A stretch of DNA of 64,000 nucleotides from Streptomyces sp. TLI_105. GTDB taxonomy: Bacteria > Actinomycetota > Actinomycetes > Streptomycetales > Streptomycetaceae. The position numbers and the translations under genes are program-made. Positions within the stretch are counted from its first letter, which is position 1. Each line of letters opens with the position of its first letter. The stretch spans positions 6,511,501 to 6,575,500 of the forward strand of contig NZ_FNSM01000001.1 in assembly GCF_900105415.1 (NCBI RefSeq). Direction: 5' to 3'. Under the pieces are notes generated by a model. That model ran no database searches. It was given only the letters and a program-made list of their open reading frames with translations, and was not told where the DNA came from. Positions 52,520 through 62,107 of the stretch are shown in pieces.

Positions 52520-54124
52520 TTACTTCCGCAGCATCGACTCGACCTCGGCGCGGATCTCGTCCGTCGCGAGACCGCGGATGGTCAGCGTCGTGCGGCGGCG
52601 CAGCACGTCGTCCGCCGTCTCGGCCCACTCGTGGTCGCGGGCGTAGGCGACCTGAGCCCAGATCTCCGGCGCGTCCGGGTGGATGCGGCGGGCCAGCTCG
52701 GGGTTCTCGTTCGCCATCCGGGCGATGTCGAAGGAGAGCGAGCCGTAGTGCGTGGCCAGGTGCTTGGCGGTGTCGGCGGCCATCCGGGGGCCGGGCGCCG
52801 GGCCGTCGACCAGCAGCCGGTGGGCGACCGCGTTCGGGTTGGCTATGCCGGGCAGCGGCAGCCGCTTCGGCAGCGCGGACACCGGCTCGTAGTCCTCGCC
52901 GAGCGGGTGGCCGGGGAGCTGCTCCAGCTTCTTCATCACCGTGCGGCCGATGTGGCGGAAGGTCGTCCACTTGCCGCCGGCCACCGACAGCATGCCGCCG
53001 CGGCCCTCGGTGACGACCGTCTCGCGCTTGGCCTTGGAGGTGTCGCCGGGACCGCCCGGGAGCACCCGAAGGCCGGCGAAGGAGTACGTGATCAGGTCGC
53101 GGGAGAGCTGCTGGTCGCGGATGGAGAAGGCGGCCTCGTCCAGGATCTGGGCGGTGTCCTTCTCGGTGACCTCGACCTGGCCGGGGTCGCCCTCGTACTC
53201 CTCGTCGGTGGTGCCCAGGAGCAGCATGTCCTCCCAGGGGAGGGCGAAGGTGATGCGGTACTTGTCGATCGGGGTGGCCAGCGCGGCCTTCCACGGCGAG
53301 GTCCGCTTGAGGACCAGGTGCGCGCCCTTGGAGAGGCGGATGGAGGGGGCCGCGTTCGGGTCCTCCATCTTGCGCAGGTGGTCGACCCACGGGCCGGTCG
53401 CGTTCAGCACGAGCCGGGCGTCCACGCCGAACTCGTCGCCGGTGGTGCGGTCCTTCAGCTCCGCGCCGGTGACCCGGCCGCGGGTGAAGCGGAGGCCGGT
53501 GACCTCGGCGTGGTTGAGGACGGTGGCGCCGGCGGCGACGGCGGCGCGGACGGTCATCAGCGCCATCCGGGCGTCGTTCATCTGGTCGTCGCCGTAGACG
53601 GCGACGGCCTTCAGGTTGTCGGTGCGCAGCTCCGGCACGTCCTGGGCGGCCTTGGCGGGGGAGAGCAGGTGCCCGACGCCGTCGCCGAAGGCCGAGAGGG
53701 CGCTGTAGGCGAAGACGCCGGCGCCGAGCTTGGCCGCGCCGTGCGGGCCGCCCTTGTAGACGGGCAGGTAGAAGGTGAGCGGGTTGGCGAGGTGCGGTGC
53801 CACCTGGCGGGAGACCGCGCGCCGCTCGAAGTGGTTCTCCGCGACCAGCTTCACCGCGCCGGTCTGCAGGTAGCGCAGGCCGCCGTGGAGCAGCTTGGAG
53901 GAAGCGGAGGAGGTGGCGCCGGCGAAGTCGCCGGCGTCCACCAGGGCCACCCGCAGGCCCGACTGCGCGGCGTGCCAGGCGGTGGAGATGCCCAGGATGC
54001 CGCCCCCGATCACCAGGAGGTCGTACGTCGCCTTGGAAAGCTGTTCCCGGGTCTCGGCGCGGCTCGGGAGGGAACCGGCAGCCGGGTGCGTCCCCAGGGC
54101 AGGGACGCTCTGCAGGGTGGTCAT
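52520..54124 (-). CDS. glpD: glycerol-3-phosphate dehydrogenase (respiratory, FAD)
   Basis: A 534-residue GlpD. The FAD motif is DLLVIGGGILGISTAWHAAQSGLRVALVDAGDFAGATSSASSKLLHGGLRYL; later conserved blocks include GVFAYSALSAFG, NATGPWVDHLRKM, RLSKGAHLVL and GGKWTTFRHIG. It oxidises glycerol-3-phosphate to dihydroxyacetone phosphate at the membrane and feeds quinone. ATG 54124, 6 bp after the glpK stop; third gene of the glycerol operon glpF-glpK-glpD under GylR. Confidence 0.95.
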   Translation of the reverse strand: MTTLQSVPALGTHPAAGSLPSRAETREQLSKATYDLLVIGGGILGISTAWHAAQSGLRVALVDAGDFAGATSSASSKLLHGGLRYLQTGAVKLVAENHFERRAVSRQVAPHLANPLTFYLPVYKGGPHGAAKLGAGVFAYSALSAFGDGVGHLLSPAKAAQDVPELRTDNLKAVAVYGDDQMNDARMALMTVRAAVAAGATVLNHAEVTGLRFTRGRVTGAELKDRTTGDEFGVDARLVLNATGPWVDHLRKMEDPNAAPSIRLSKGAHLVLKRTSPWKAALATPIDKYRITFALPWEDMLLLGTTDEEYEGDPGQVEVTEKDTAQILDEAAFSIRDQQLSRDLITYSFAGLRVLPGGPGDTSKAKRETVVTEGRGGMLSVAGGKWTTFRHIGRTVMKKLEQLPGHPLGEDYEPVSALPKRLPLPGIANPNAVAHRLLVDGPAPGPRMAADTAKHLATHYGSLSFDIARMANENPELARRIHPDAPEIWAQVAYARDHEWAETADDVLRRRTTLTIRGLATDEIRAEVESMLRK

Positions 54125-54130
54125 CTCGTA

Positions 54131-55657
54131 TTACTCCTCGTCCTCGATCCAGCCCATGGTCCGCTCGACGGCCTTGAGCCAGCTCTTGTACTCGCTGTCA
54201 CGCTTGTCGGCGTCCATGCGAGGGGTCCATTCCGCCGCCCGGCGCCAGTTGGCGCGCAGCGCGTCGGTGTCCGGCCAGAAGCCGACGGCGAGACCGGCGG
54301 CGTAGGCGGCGCCGAGGCAGGTGGTCTCGGCGACCATCGGACGCACGACGGGCGCGTCCAGGAAGTCCGAGAGGGTCTGCATCAGCAGGTTGTTGGAGGT
54401 CATGCCGCCGTCGACCTTGAGCGCGGTCAGCTCGACGCCGGAGTCCTTCGTCATGGCGTCGGTGATCTCGCGGGTCTGCCAGGCGGTGGCCTCCAGGACG
54501 GCGCGGGCGATGTGCGCCTTGGTGACGTACCGGGTGAGGCCGGCGATGACACCGCGCGCGTCGGAGCGCCAGTACGGGGCGAACAGGCCGGAGAAGGCCG
54601 GCACGAAGTAGGCGCCGCCGTTGTCCTCGACCGAGGACGCGAGGGTCTCGATCTCGGCGGCGGACTTGATCAGGCCCATCTGGTCGCGCATCCACTGGAC
54701 GAGCGAACCGGTGACGGCGATCGAGCCCTCCAGGGCGTAGACCGGCTTCGCGTCGCCGATCTGGTAGCCGACCGTGGTCAGCAGGCCGCTGTAGGAGTTG
54801 ATGATCTTGTCGCCGGTGTTCATCAGCATGAAGGTGCCGGTGCCGTACGTGGACTTGGCCTCGCCCTCGGCGAAACACGTCTGGCCGAACAGGGCGGCCT
54901 GCTGGTCGCCGAGCGCGGAGGCGACCGGGACGCCGTCGAGGACGCCGCCCTTGACCGTGCCGTACACCTCGGCGGAGGAGCGGATCTCCGGCAGCACGGC
55001 GGCCGGGATCTCCATGGACTGCAGGATCTTCTCGTCCCAGCCCATGGTGTGGAGGTTCATCAGCATGGTGCGGGAGGCGTTGGTGACGTCGGTGACGTGG
55101 TGGCCGCCGTCGACGCCGCCGGTGAGGTTCCAGATGACCCAGGAGTCCATGGTGCCGAAGAGGATCTCGCCGCGCTCGGCGCGCTCGCGCAGGCCCTCGA
55201 CGTTGTCGAGCAGCCAGCGGACCTTCGGGCCGGAGAAGTAGCTCGCGAGGGGCAGGCCGGTCTCGCGGCGGAAGCGGTCCTGGCCGACGTTGCGGCCGAG
55301 CTCCTTGCAGAGGGCGTCGGTGCGGGTGTCCTGCCAGACGAGGGCGTTGTGGACGGGCTCACCGGTGTTCTTGTCCCAGAGCAGCGTGGTCTCGCGCTGG
55401 TTGGTGATGCCGATGGCCTTGACGTCGGCGGCGGTGATGTTCGCCTTCTCCAGGGCGCCGGCGACGACCTCCTGGACGTTGGTCCAGATCTCGGCGGCGT
55501 CGTGCTCGACCCAGCCCGGCTTCGGGAAGATCTGCTCGTGCTCCTTCTGGTCGACCGAGACGATCCGGCCGTCCTTGTCGAAGACGATGCAGCGCGAGGA
55601 GGTGGTGCCCTGGTCGATGGCCGCGATGAACGGGCCGGAGGTGTGTGCGTCGGTCAC
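54131..55657 (-). CDS. glpK: glycerol kinase
   Basis: A 508-residue FGGY-family glycerol kinase. Diagnostic blocks: [21 protein letters not shown] (ATP-binding start), [35 protein letters not shown] and the FGGY signature region [19 protein letters not shown]. It phosphorylates glycerol in the cytoplasm. GTG 55657 is preferred over TTG 55669 because TTGGAG then acts as the ribosome site and the protein starts like other streptomycete GlpK. 35 bp after glpF and 6 bp before glpD. Confidence 0.95.
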   Translation of the reverse strand: MTDAHTSGPFIAAIDQGTTSSRCIVFDKDGRIVSVDQKEHEQIFPKPGWVEHDAAEIWTNVQEVVAGALEKANITAADVKAIGITNQRETTLLWDKNTGEPVHNALVWQDTRTDALCKELGRNVGQDRFRRETGLPLASYFSGPKVRWLLDNVEGLRERAERGEILFGTMDSWVIWNLTGGVDGGHHVTDVTNASRTMLMNLHTMGWDEKILQSMEIPAAVLPEIRSSAEVYGTVKGGVLDGVPVASALGDQQAALFGQTCFAEGEAKSTYGTGTFMLMNTGDKIINSYSGLLTTVGYQIGDAKPVYALEGSIAVTGSLVQWMRDQMGLIKSAAEIETLASSVEDNGGAYFVPAFSGLFAPYWRSDARGVIAGLTRYVTKAHIARAVLEATAWQTREITDAMTKDSGVELTALKVDGGMTSNNLLMQTLSDFLDAPVVRPMVAETTCLGAAYAAGLAVGFWPDTDALRANWRRAAEWTPRMDADKRDSEYKSWLKAVERTMGWIEDEE

Positions 55658-55692
55658 GGTGTGCTCCAAGGGGGGTCTGGAAGAAGGACGGC

Positions 55693-56451
55693 TCAGGCGA
55701 ACGCGATGTTGTAGATACCCGCGGCGATGGCGCCACCGATCAGCGGACCGGCGACCGGGATCCAGGCGTAGCTCCAGTCGGAGCCGCCCTTGTTCGGCAG
55801 CGGGAGCAGGGCGTGCACGATGCGCGGGCCGAGGTCACGGGCCGGGTTGATGGCGTAACCGGTCGGGCCGCCGAGCGAGAGGCCGATGGAGACCACGACG
55901 AACGCGGTGATCAGGGCGCCGATGACGCCGAGGCCCTTGCCGCTGTCGTTGAGGCCCTGGGTGAGCACGGCCAGGACCAGCACGACGGTGCCGATGATCT
56001 CGGTGGCCAGGTTCTGCCAGGTGTTACGGATCTCGGGACCCGTGGAGAAGATGCCGAGCACCGGGCCGGGGCCCTCGATCGGCTTCTCGCCGACGGTCTC
56101 CGGGTCCGTGAGGTGCGCCTGGAACTGGCCGTAGTAGGCCACCCAGACCAGCGCCGCACCGATCATCGCGCCGAGCATCTGGCCCGCGACGTAGACGGGG
56201 ACGTTGCTCCAGTCCCCGTCCTTGATCGCGATTCCGACCGTGACGGCGGGGTTCAGATGGGCCCCCGAGAGGGAAGCGGTCATGTAGACCGCCGTCATGA
56301 CGGCGAAGCCCCACCCGAAGGTGATCGCGAGCCAGCCCGCGCCGCGGGCCTTGGAGCTCTTGAGCGTGACGGCGGCGCACACACCGCCGCCGAGCAGAAT
56401 GAGTACGGCGGTACCGATGGTCTCGCCGAGGAAGATGTCGGAGCTGGACAC
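55693..56451 (-). CDS. glpF: glycerol facilitator (aquaglyceroporin)
   Basis: A 252-residue MIP-family channel with six membrane helices and two half-helices carrying NPA (in [12 protein letters not shown]) and NPAR (in [13 protein letters not shown]), with the Arg filter after the second NPA. It admits glycerol by facilitated diffusion. GTG 56451. First gene of the glycerol operon; its upstream region has the GylR-type motif at 56577-56589. Confidence 0.95.
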   Translation of the reverse strand: MSSSDIFLGETIGTAVLILLGGGVCAAVTLKSSKARGAGWLAITFGWGFAVMTAVYMTASLSGAHLNPAVTVGIAIKDGDWSNVPVYVAGQMLGAMIGAALVWVAYYGQFQAHLTDPETVGEKPIEGPGPVLGIFSTGPEIRNTWQNLATEIIGTVVLVLAVLTQGLNDSGKGLGVIGALITAFVVVSIGLSLGGPTGYAINPARDLGPRIVHALLPLPNKGGSDWSYAWIPVAGPLIGGAIAAGIYNIAFA

Positions 56452-56576
56452 CCGCGACTCCTTTGTCCTTCGTCCAGGGGAAGGCGAACCCCGGGTCCCT
56501 CCGGTGGTCCGCGCCCTCGTGTGAGGGCGTTGCCGGCCCTTGGCACTGTCACACCTTAGCGTCTATTGCCGTTAGG

Positions 56577-56589
56577 TGTTCGACAATGC
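56577..56589 (-). promoter_or_regulatory. GylR-type operator motif upstream of glpF
   Basis: TGTTCGACAATGC, identical to 57520-57532 in front of gylR, 126-138 bp before the glpF start. Sharing of this sequence between only these two promoters points to GylR binding. Confidence 0.6.
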
Positions 56590-56651
56590 CGACCGATGAA
56601 CGGAAGTTTTGCCCCCGGGTTAACAGCGCGTCAAGGGTCTGGGAAGTGAAA

Positions 56652-56685
56652 AACCCGCCGATAACGCGATCGTTACCGGCGGGTT
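56652..56685 (-). terminator. intrinsic terminator of gylR
   Basis: A 15-bp stem with one mismatch (56652-56666 with 56671-56685) and 4-nt loop; on the minus strand it is followed directly by a run of T. It separates gylR from the glpFKD promoter. Confidence 0.8.
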
Positions 56686-56728
56686 CTGTTGCGTGGCGGG
56701 CGGTCGGTGACGGCGCCCGCACGGGCGG

Positions 56729-57493
56729 TCAGAAGCGGTTCGCCCCCAGGTCCCGGGAGACCGCGCGGGCGCAGTCGCGCACCGCCGCCACCAGCTCGGG
56801 GCGCAGCTCCCCGCCCGGGCAGACCCGCTCCACGGCCCCCGTGACCGCGACCGCGCCCACCGGCATCCGCCGCCGGTCGTGGATCGGCGCCGCCACCGAC
56901 GCCACGCCCTCCCAGGTCTCCTCCACGTCCGCCGCCCAGCCCCGGGCCCGCGTCATGTCGAGCAGCGACTCGAAGTCGCCGAGCTCCGTGGTCGTCCGGG
57001 GGGTGAACGCCTCCCGCTCGACCTCCAGCACCTCGCTGTGCGCCACGGGGTCGTACGCCGACAGGACCTTGCCGAGCGCCGTGGAGTGCAGCGGCTGCAT
57101 GGCCCCCACCTCCAGGACCTGACGGCTGTCGTCCGGTCGGAAGACGTGGTGCACGATCAGCACGCCCCGCTGGTGCAGCACCCCCAGGTGCACGCTCTCG
57201 CCGCTGGACCGCGCCAGGTCGTCCGTCCAGACCAGCGCGCGCGCCCGCAGCTCGTGCACGTCCAGGTAGCTGTTGCCGAGCCGCAGCAGCTCCGCGCCCA
57301 GCTGGTAGCGGCCCGAGGCCGCGTCCTGCTCCACGAAGCCCTCCGCCTGGAGGGTGCGCAGGATGCCGTGGGCCGTCCCCTTGGCGAGTCCGAGCGAGGA
57401 CGCGATGTCCGACAGGCCGAGCCGGCGCTCGCCACCCGCGAGCAGTCGCAGCATGGCCGCCGCCCGTTCAAGCGACTGGATGTTCTTCGCCAT
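56729..57493 (-). CDS. gylR: IclR-family repressor of the glycerol operon
   Basis: A 254-residue IclR-family regulator. The winged HTH is LSDIASSLGLAKGTAHGILRTLQAEGFVEQDAASGRYQLG (about residues 27-66), followed by the IclR effector domain (ALGKVLSAYDP; PVGAVAVTGAVERV). GylR in S. coelicolor represses glycerol catabolism and its own gene, with glycerol-3-phosphate as likely inducer. ATG 57493. Order, size and the shared promoter motif support the symbol. Confidence 0.95.
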   Translation of the reverse strand: MAKNIQSLERAAAMLRLLAGGERRLGLSDIASSLGLAKGTAHGILRTLQAEGFVEQDAASGRYQLGAELLRLGNSYLDVHELRARALVWTDDLARSSGESVHLGVLHQRGVLIVHHVFRPDDSRQVLEVGAMQPLHSTALGKVLSAYDPVAHSEVLEVEREAFTPRTTTELGDFESLLDMTRARGWAADVEETWEGVASVAAPIHDRRRMPVGAVAVTGAVERVCPGGELRPELVAAVRDCARAVSRDLGANRF

Positions 57494-57519
57494 CGCCCGG
57501 CCCCTCACCCTTCTCATAC

Positions 57520-57532
57520 TGTTCGACAATGC
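57520..57532 (-). promoter_or_regulatory. GylR-type operator motif upstream of gylR
   Basis: Second copy of TGTTCGACAATGC, here extended to an inverted repeat TGTTCGACAATGCTGAACA (arms TGTTC/GAACA). 27-39 bp before the gylR start, suited to autorepression. Confidence 0.6.
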
Positions 57533-57737
57533 TGAACACTATCGGTCGATGCCGACCTTGCGTCACACCACACAGTGTCGGCCAAGGAGGGGCAGGACCG
57601 GGAGTCCCCGCACACAGGATGCCGTCCGGCCTGTGGGACGCCGTGTCCACCCCGGCCCCGGCGCGGTTACGCTGGCCCCGTGCGCCCTCCCCCGAGGGTG
57701 CAAAGCCGACAGCCGTCGCATTCCAGGGAGCTCATCC

Positions 57738-60700
57738 ATGGCCTCGTTGCCGACCCCTTCCGCTGACAGCCGGAACCGCGCCGCCGCCCTCCGCGAGGCA
57801 CTCGCCAGCCGAGTCGTCGTCGCCGACGGAGCCATGGGCACCATGCTCCAGGCACAGGACCCCACCCTCGAGGACTTCCAGAACCTCGAAGGATGCAACG
57901 AGATCCTGAACGTCACGCGGCCCGACATCGTCCGTTCGGTGCACGAGGCCTACTTCGAGGTCGGCGTCGACTGCGTCGAGACGAACACGTTCGGCTCCAA
58001 CCACTCGGCCGCCGGCGAGTACGAGATCGCGGACCGGATCTTCGAGCTCTCCGAGGCGGGCGCCCGGATCGCCCGCGAGGTCGCCGACGAGTTCGTCGCC
58101 AAGGACGGCCGCCAGCGCTGGGTGCTCGGCTCGATCGGCCCCGGCACCAAGCTCCCCTCGCTCGGCCACATCGCGTACGACGTGCTGCGCGACGGCTACC
58201 AGCAGAACGCCGAGGGCCTGCTGGCCGGCGGCGCCGACGCCCTGATCGTGGAGACGACCCAGGACCTGCTGCAGACCAAGTCCAGCCTCATCGGCGCGCG
58301 CCGCGCGATGGAGGCCCTGGGCGTGGACGTGCCCCTGATCTGTTCGCTCGCCTTCGAGACCACGGGCGTCATGCTCCTCGGCTCCGAGATCGGCGCCGCG
58401 CTGACCGCCCTGGAACCCCTCGGCATCGACCTCATCGGCCTGAACTGCTCGACCGGCCCCGCCGAGATGAGCGAGCACCTGCGCTACCTCGCCCGCCACT
58501 CGCGCACGCCCCTGATGTGCATGCCGAACGCCGGCCTCCCCGTCCTCACCAAGGACGGCGCGTACTTCCCGCTCACGGCCTCCGAGATGGCCGACGCGCA
58601 GGAGAACTTCGTCCGCGACTACGGCCTGTCCCTGGTCGGCGGCTGCTGCGGCTCCACCCCCGAGCACCTGCGCCAGGTCGTCGAGCGGGTCCAGGGCCTC
58701 ACGCCGCCCGAGCGCTCCCCCCGCCCCGAGCCGGGCGCCGCCTCCCTCTACCAGACGGTGCCGTTCCGGCAGGACACCTCGTACCTGGCGATCGGTGAGC
58801 GGACCAACGCCAACGGGTCGAAGAAGTTCCGTGAGGCGATGCTGGAGGGCCGCTGGGACGACTGCGTGGAGATGGCCCGGGACCAGATCCGCGAGGGCGC
58901 GCACATGCTCGACCTGTGCGTGGACTACGTGGGCCGTGACGGCGTGGCGGACATGCAGGAGCTGGCGGGCCGGTTCGCGACCGCGTCGACGCTGCCGATC
59001 GTGCTGGACTCCACCGAGGTGGACGTCCTGCGGGCCGGTCTGGAGAAGCTCGGCGGCCGGGCCGTCATCAACTCGGTCAACTACGAGGACGGCGACGGAC
59101 CCGAGTCCCGCTTCGCCAAGGTCACCCGACTGGCCCAGGAGCACGGCGCCGCCCTCATCGCCCTCACCATCGACGAGGAGGGCCAGGCCCGTACCGCCGA
59201 GCACAAGGTCGCCGTGGCCGAGCGCCTCATCGAGGACCTCACCGGCAACTGGGGCATCCACGAGTCGGACATCCTCATCGACACCCTGACCTTCACCATC
59301 TGCACGGGCCAGGAGGAGTCGCGCAAGGACGGCATCGCCACCATCGAGGCGATCCGTGAGCTGAAGCGCCGCCATCCGGACGTCCAGACCACGCTGGGTC
59401 TGTCGAACATCTCCTTCGGCCTCAACCCGGCCGCCCGGATCCTCCTCAACTCGGTCTTCCTCGACGAGTGCGTGAAGGCGGGCCTGGACTCGGCGATCGT
59501 CCACGCGTCGAAGATCCTGCCCATCGCCCGCTTCGACGAGGAGCAGGTCACCACCGCCCTCGACCTGATCTACGACCGGCGCGCCGAGGGCTACGACCCG
59601 CTGCAGAAGCTGATGGCCCTGTTCGAGGGCGCCACCACCAAGTCGATGAAGGCCGGCAAGACCGAGGAGCTCCTCGCCCTGCCGCTGGACGAGCGGCTCA
59701 AGCGGCGGATCGTCGACGGCGAGAAGAACGGCCTGGAGGCCGACCTCGACGAGGCCCTGGAGACCCGCCCGGCCCTCGACATCGTCAACGAGACCCTCCT
59801 CGACGGCATGAAGACGGTCGGTGAGCTGTTCGGCTCCGGCCAGATGCAGCTGCCGTTCGTGCTCCAGTCCGCCGAGGTCATGAAGACGGCGGTGGCGTAC
59901 CTGGAGCCGCACATGGAGAAGTCCGACGCCGAGGGCAAGGGCACGATCGTCCTGGCCACGGTCCGGGGCGACGTCCACGACATCGGCAAGAACCTCGTCG
60001 ACATCATCCTGTCCAACAACGGCTACAACGTCGTCAACATCGGCATCAAGCAGCCGGTCTCCGCGATCCTGGAAGCAGCCGAGGAGAACCGGGCGGACGT
60101 CATCGGCATGTCCGGCCTCCTGGTGAAGTCCACCGTGATCATGAAGGAGAACCTGGAGGAGCTCAACGGCCGCGGCCTGGCCGCCAAGTACCCCGTGATC
60201 CTCGGCGGCGCCGCCCTCACCCGCGCCTACGTCGAACAGGACCTCCACGAGATCTACGAGGGCGAGGTCCGCTACGCCCGCGACGCCTTCGAGGGCCTGC
60301 GCCTCATGGACGCGCTCATCGGCGTCAAGCGCGGCGTCCCCGGAGCCGTGCTCCCCGAGCTGAAGCAGCGCCGGGTGGCCAAGGGCGCCGGCACCGCCGC
60401 CCTCCAGGTCGACGAGCCGGAGCCCGGCGGCCGCTCCGACGTGGCCACCGACAACCCGGTGCCGACCCCGCCCTTCTGGGGCACCCGCGTCGTCAAGGGC
60501 ATCCCGCTGAAGGACTACGCGTCCTGGCTCGACGAGGGCGCCCTCTTCAAGGGCCAGTGGGGCCTCAAGCAGAACCGGGCCGGCGACGGACCGGCGTACG
60601 AGGAGCTCGTCGAGACCGAGGGCCGGCCCCGGCTGCGCGGTTGGCTGGAGCGCCTCCACACCGAGAACCTCCTCGAGGCGGCCGTCGTCCACGGCTACTT

Positions 60701-61253
60701 CCCCTGCGTCTCCAAGGGCGACGACCTGATCATCCTGGACGAGGCGGGCAACGAGCGGACCCGGTTCTCCTTCCCGCGCCAGCGCCGGGGCCGCCGCCTC
60801 TGCCTCGCGGACTTCTTCCGCCCGGAGGAGTCCGGCGAGACCGACGTCGTCGGCCTCCAGGTCGTCACCGTCGGCTCGAAGATCGGCGAGGCCACGGCCA
60901 AGCTCTTCGAGTCCGACTCCTACCGCGACTACCTGGAGCTGCACGGCCTCTCCGTCCAGCTCGCCGAGGCCCTCGCCGAGTACTGGCACGCCCGCGTCCG
61001 CGCCGAGCTCGGCTTCGGCGGGGAGGACCCCGAGAACGTCGAGGACATGTTCGACCTCAAGTACCGCGGTGCGCGCTTCTCGCTGGGCTACGGCGCCTGC
61101 CCCGACCTGGAGGACCGCGCGAAGATCGCGGAACTGCTGCGCCCGGAGCGGATCGGCGTCCACCTCTCCGAGGAGTTCCAGCTCCACCCCGAGCAGTCCA
61201 CCGACGCCATCGTCATCCACCACCCGGAGGCGAAGTACTTCAACGCACGGTGA
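57738..61253 (+). CDS. metH: cobalamin-dependent methionine synthase
   Basis: A 1171-residue MetH with all four modules: homocysteine-binding barrel (VADGAMGTMLQAQDPTLEDFQ; zinc Cys in GLNCSTGP and VGGCCGSTPEH), a pterin-binding barrel (IGERTNANGSKKF), the B12-binding domain with the cobalt-ligating His747 in DVHDIGKNL, and the C-terminal AdoMet reactivation domain ending in SEEFQLHPEQSTDAIVIHHPEAKYF. It methylates homocysteine from methyl-tetrahydrofolate. ATG 57738. Divergent from gylR. No cobalamin or SAH riboswitch could be recognised in the 244-bp upstream gap. Confidence 0.96.
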   Translation: MASLPTPSADSRNRAAALREALASRVVVADGAMGTMLQAQDPTLEDFQNLEGCNEILNVTRPDIVRSVHEAYFEVGVDCVETNTFGSNHSAAGEYEIADRIFELSEAGARIAREVADEFVAKDGRQRWVLGSIGPGTKLPSLGHIAYDVLRDGYQQNAEGLLAGGADALIVETTQDLLQTKSSLIGARRAMEALGVDVPLICSLAFETTGVMLLGSEIGAALTALEPLGIDLIGLNCSTGPAEMSEHLRYLARHSRTPLMCMPNAGLPVLTKDGAYFPLTASEMADAQENFVRDYGLSLVGGCCGSTPEHLRQVVERVQGLTPPERSPRPEPGAASLYQTVPFRQDTSYLAIGERTNANGSKKFREAMLEGRWDDCVEMARDQIREGAHMLDLCVDYVGRDGVADMQELAGRFATASTLPIVLDSTEVDVLRAGLEKLGGRAVINSVNYEDGDGPESRFAKVTRLAQEHGAALIALTIDEEGQARTAEHKVAVAERLIEDLTGNWGIHESDILIDTLTFTICTGQEESRKDGIATIEAIRELKRRHPDVQTTLGLSNISFGLNPAARILLNSVFLDECVKAGLDSAIVHASKILPIARFDEEQVTTALDLIYDRRAEGYDPLQKLMALFEGATTKSMKAGKTEELLALPLDERLKRRIVDGEKNGLEADLDEALETRPALDIVNETLLDGMKTVGELFGSGQMQLPFVLQSAEVMKTAVAYLEPHMEKSDAEGKGTIVLATVRGDVHDIGKNLVDIILSNNGYNVVNIGIKQPVSAILEAAEENRADVIGMSGLLVKSTVIMKENLEELNGRGLAAKYPVILGGAALTRAYVEQDLHEIYEGEVRYARDAFEGLRLMDALIGVKRGVPGAVLPELKQRRVAKGAGTAALQVDEPEPGGRSDVATDNPVPTPPFWGTRVVKGIPLKDYASWLDEGALFKGQWGLKQNRAGDGPAYEELVETEGRPRLRGWLERLHTENLLEAAVVHGYFPCVSKGDDLIILDEAGNERTRFSFPRQRRGRRLCLADFFRPEESGETDVVGLQVVTVGSKIGEATAKLFESDSYRDYLELHGLSVQLAEALAEYWHARVRAELGFGGEDPENVEDMFDLKYRGARFSLGYGACPDLEDRAKIAELLRPERIGVHLSEEFQLHPEQSTDAIVIHHPEAKYFNAR

Positions 61254-61325
61254 CCCCGCGGTGACGGCGCGGCGCAAATCCGCGCTTTCGCGGTGATCAC
61301 GACGTACACTTGTCGGTCCAGTGCA

Positions 61326-61362
61326 GGCCGGTCTTCCTCCCCGTACCGGGGAGGGGCCGGCC
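61326..61362 (+). terminator. hairpin after metH
   Basis: Two stacked stems: GGCCGG/CCGGCC outside and CCTCCCC/GGGGAGG inside, separated by a small internal loop, then TTCTCG. Lies 73 bp after the metH stop and 28 bp before the next start. Confidence 0.65.
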
Positions 61363-61390
61363 TTCTCGTCCCTCCATGGAGGTGTGCCGG

Positions 61391-62089
61391 ATGACCAGTA
61401 CGGTCCCCGCGTCCCTGTTCCGTACGAACGGCAGCTCCGCCCTGCAGGCGGTCTTCCTCGACATGGACGGGACCCTCGTCGACACGGAGGGGTTCTGGTG
61501 GGACGCCGAGGTCGAGGTCTTCGCCGACCTCGGGCACCGGCTGGACGAGGCCTGGCGGGACGTCGTGGTCGGCGGCCCGATGACCCGCAGCGCGGGCTAC
61601 CTCATCGAGTCCACCGGCGCCGACATCACCCTCGAAGAGCTGACCGTCCTGCTCAACGAGAAGTTCGAGCAGCGCATCGAGCGGGGCGTCCCCCTCATGC
61701 CGGGGGCGGAGCGGCTGCTCGCCGAGCTGGCGCGGCACTCCATCCCGACCGCCCTGGTCTCCGCCTCGCACCGGCGGATCATCGACCGCGTCCTCGCCTC
61801 GCTCGGCCGCGACCGCTTCGCGCTCACCGTCGCCGGCGACGAGGTCGTCCGCACCAAGCCGCACCCCGAGCCGTATCTGACGGCCGCCCAGGGCGTCGGG
61901 GCCGACCCCGCGCTCTGTGCCGTCATCGAGGACACCGCGACCGGTGTGGCGGCCGCCGAGGCGGCGGGCTGCCGGGTCGTCGCGGTGCCCTCCGTCGCGC
62001 CGATCGCGCCCTCCCCGGGCCGGGTCGTGGTCCGCTCGCTGGAAGAGGTCGACGTGCCGTTCCTGCGGACCTTGATCACGGGAATTTGA
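61391..62089 (+). CDS. HAD-family phosphatase (beta-phosphoglucomutase-like)
   Basis: A 232-residue HAD hydrolase: motif I FLDMDGTLVDTEGFWW (nucleophile Asp), an alpha-helical cap with VPLMPGAERLLAELA, motif II TALVSASHRR, motif III KPHPEPYLTAAQ and motif IV VIEDTATGVAAAEAAG. Cytoplasmic; acts on a small phosphorylated metabolite that cannot be identified. ATG 61391 has GGAGGTG six bases upstream. Same order (metH then HAD phosphatase) is common in streptomycetes. Confidence 0.9.
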   Translation: MTSTVPASLFRTNGSSALQAVFLDMDGTLVDTEGFWWDAEVEVFADLGHRLDEAWRDVVVGGPMTRSAGYLIESTGADITLEELTVLLNEKFEQRIERGVPLMPGAERLLAELARHSIPTALVSASHRRIIDRVLASLGRDRFALTVAGDEVVRTKPHPEPYLTAAQGVGADPALCAVIEDTATGVAAAEAAGCRVVAVPSVAPIAPSPGRVVVRSLEEVDVPFLRTLITGI

Positions 62090-62107
62090 GCTTTCCCTGA
62101 GGAAAGC
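62090..62107 (+). terminator. short hairpin after the HAD gene
   Basis: GCTTTCC-CTGA-GGAAAGC, perfect 7-bp stem starting directly after the stop codon. Weak but well placed. Confidence 0.5.

Noticed and set aside
51113..55714. A 1533-codon open frame on the plus strand across parJ, the LLM gene, glpD and glpK
   Set aside because: It is antisense to four well-supported genes. High G+C removes stop codons from the antisense frame; the translation is Gly/Val/Arg/Glu-rich low complexity without any family motif.
57494..57737. Possible cobalamin or SAH riboswitch before metH
   Set aside because: I looked for the B12-box and the SAH core and found neither; only ordinary G/C-rich sequence and the gylR operator were seen.
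57732..61277. A 1181-codon minus-strand frame opposite metH
   Set aside because: Mirror of the metH codon pattern; composition is typical of antisense shadow and no domain is visible.
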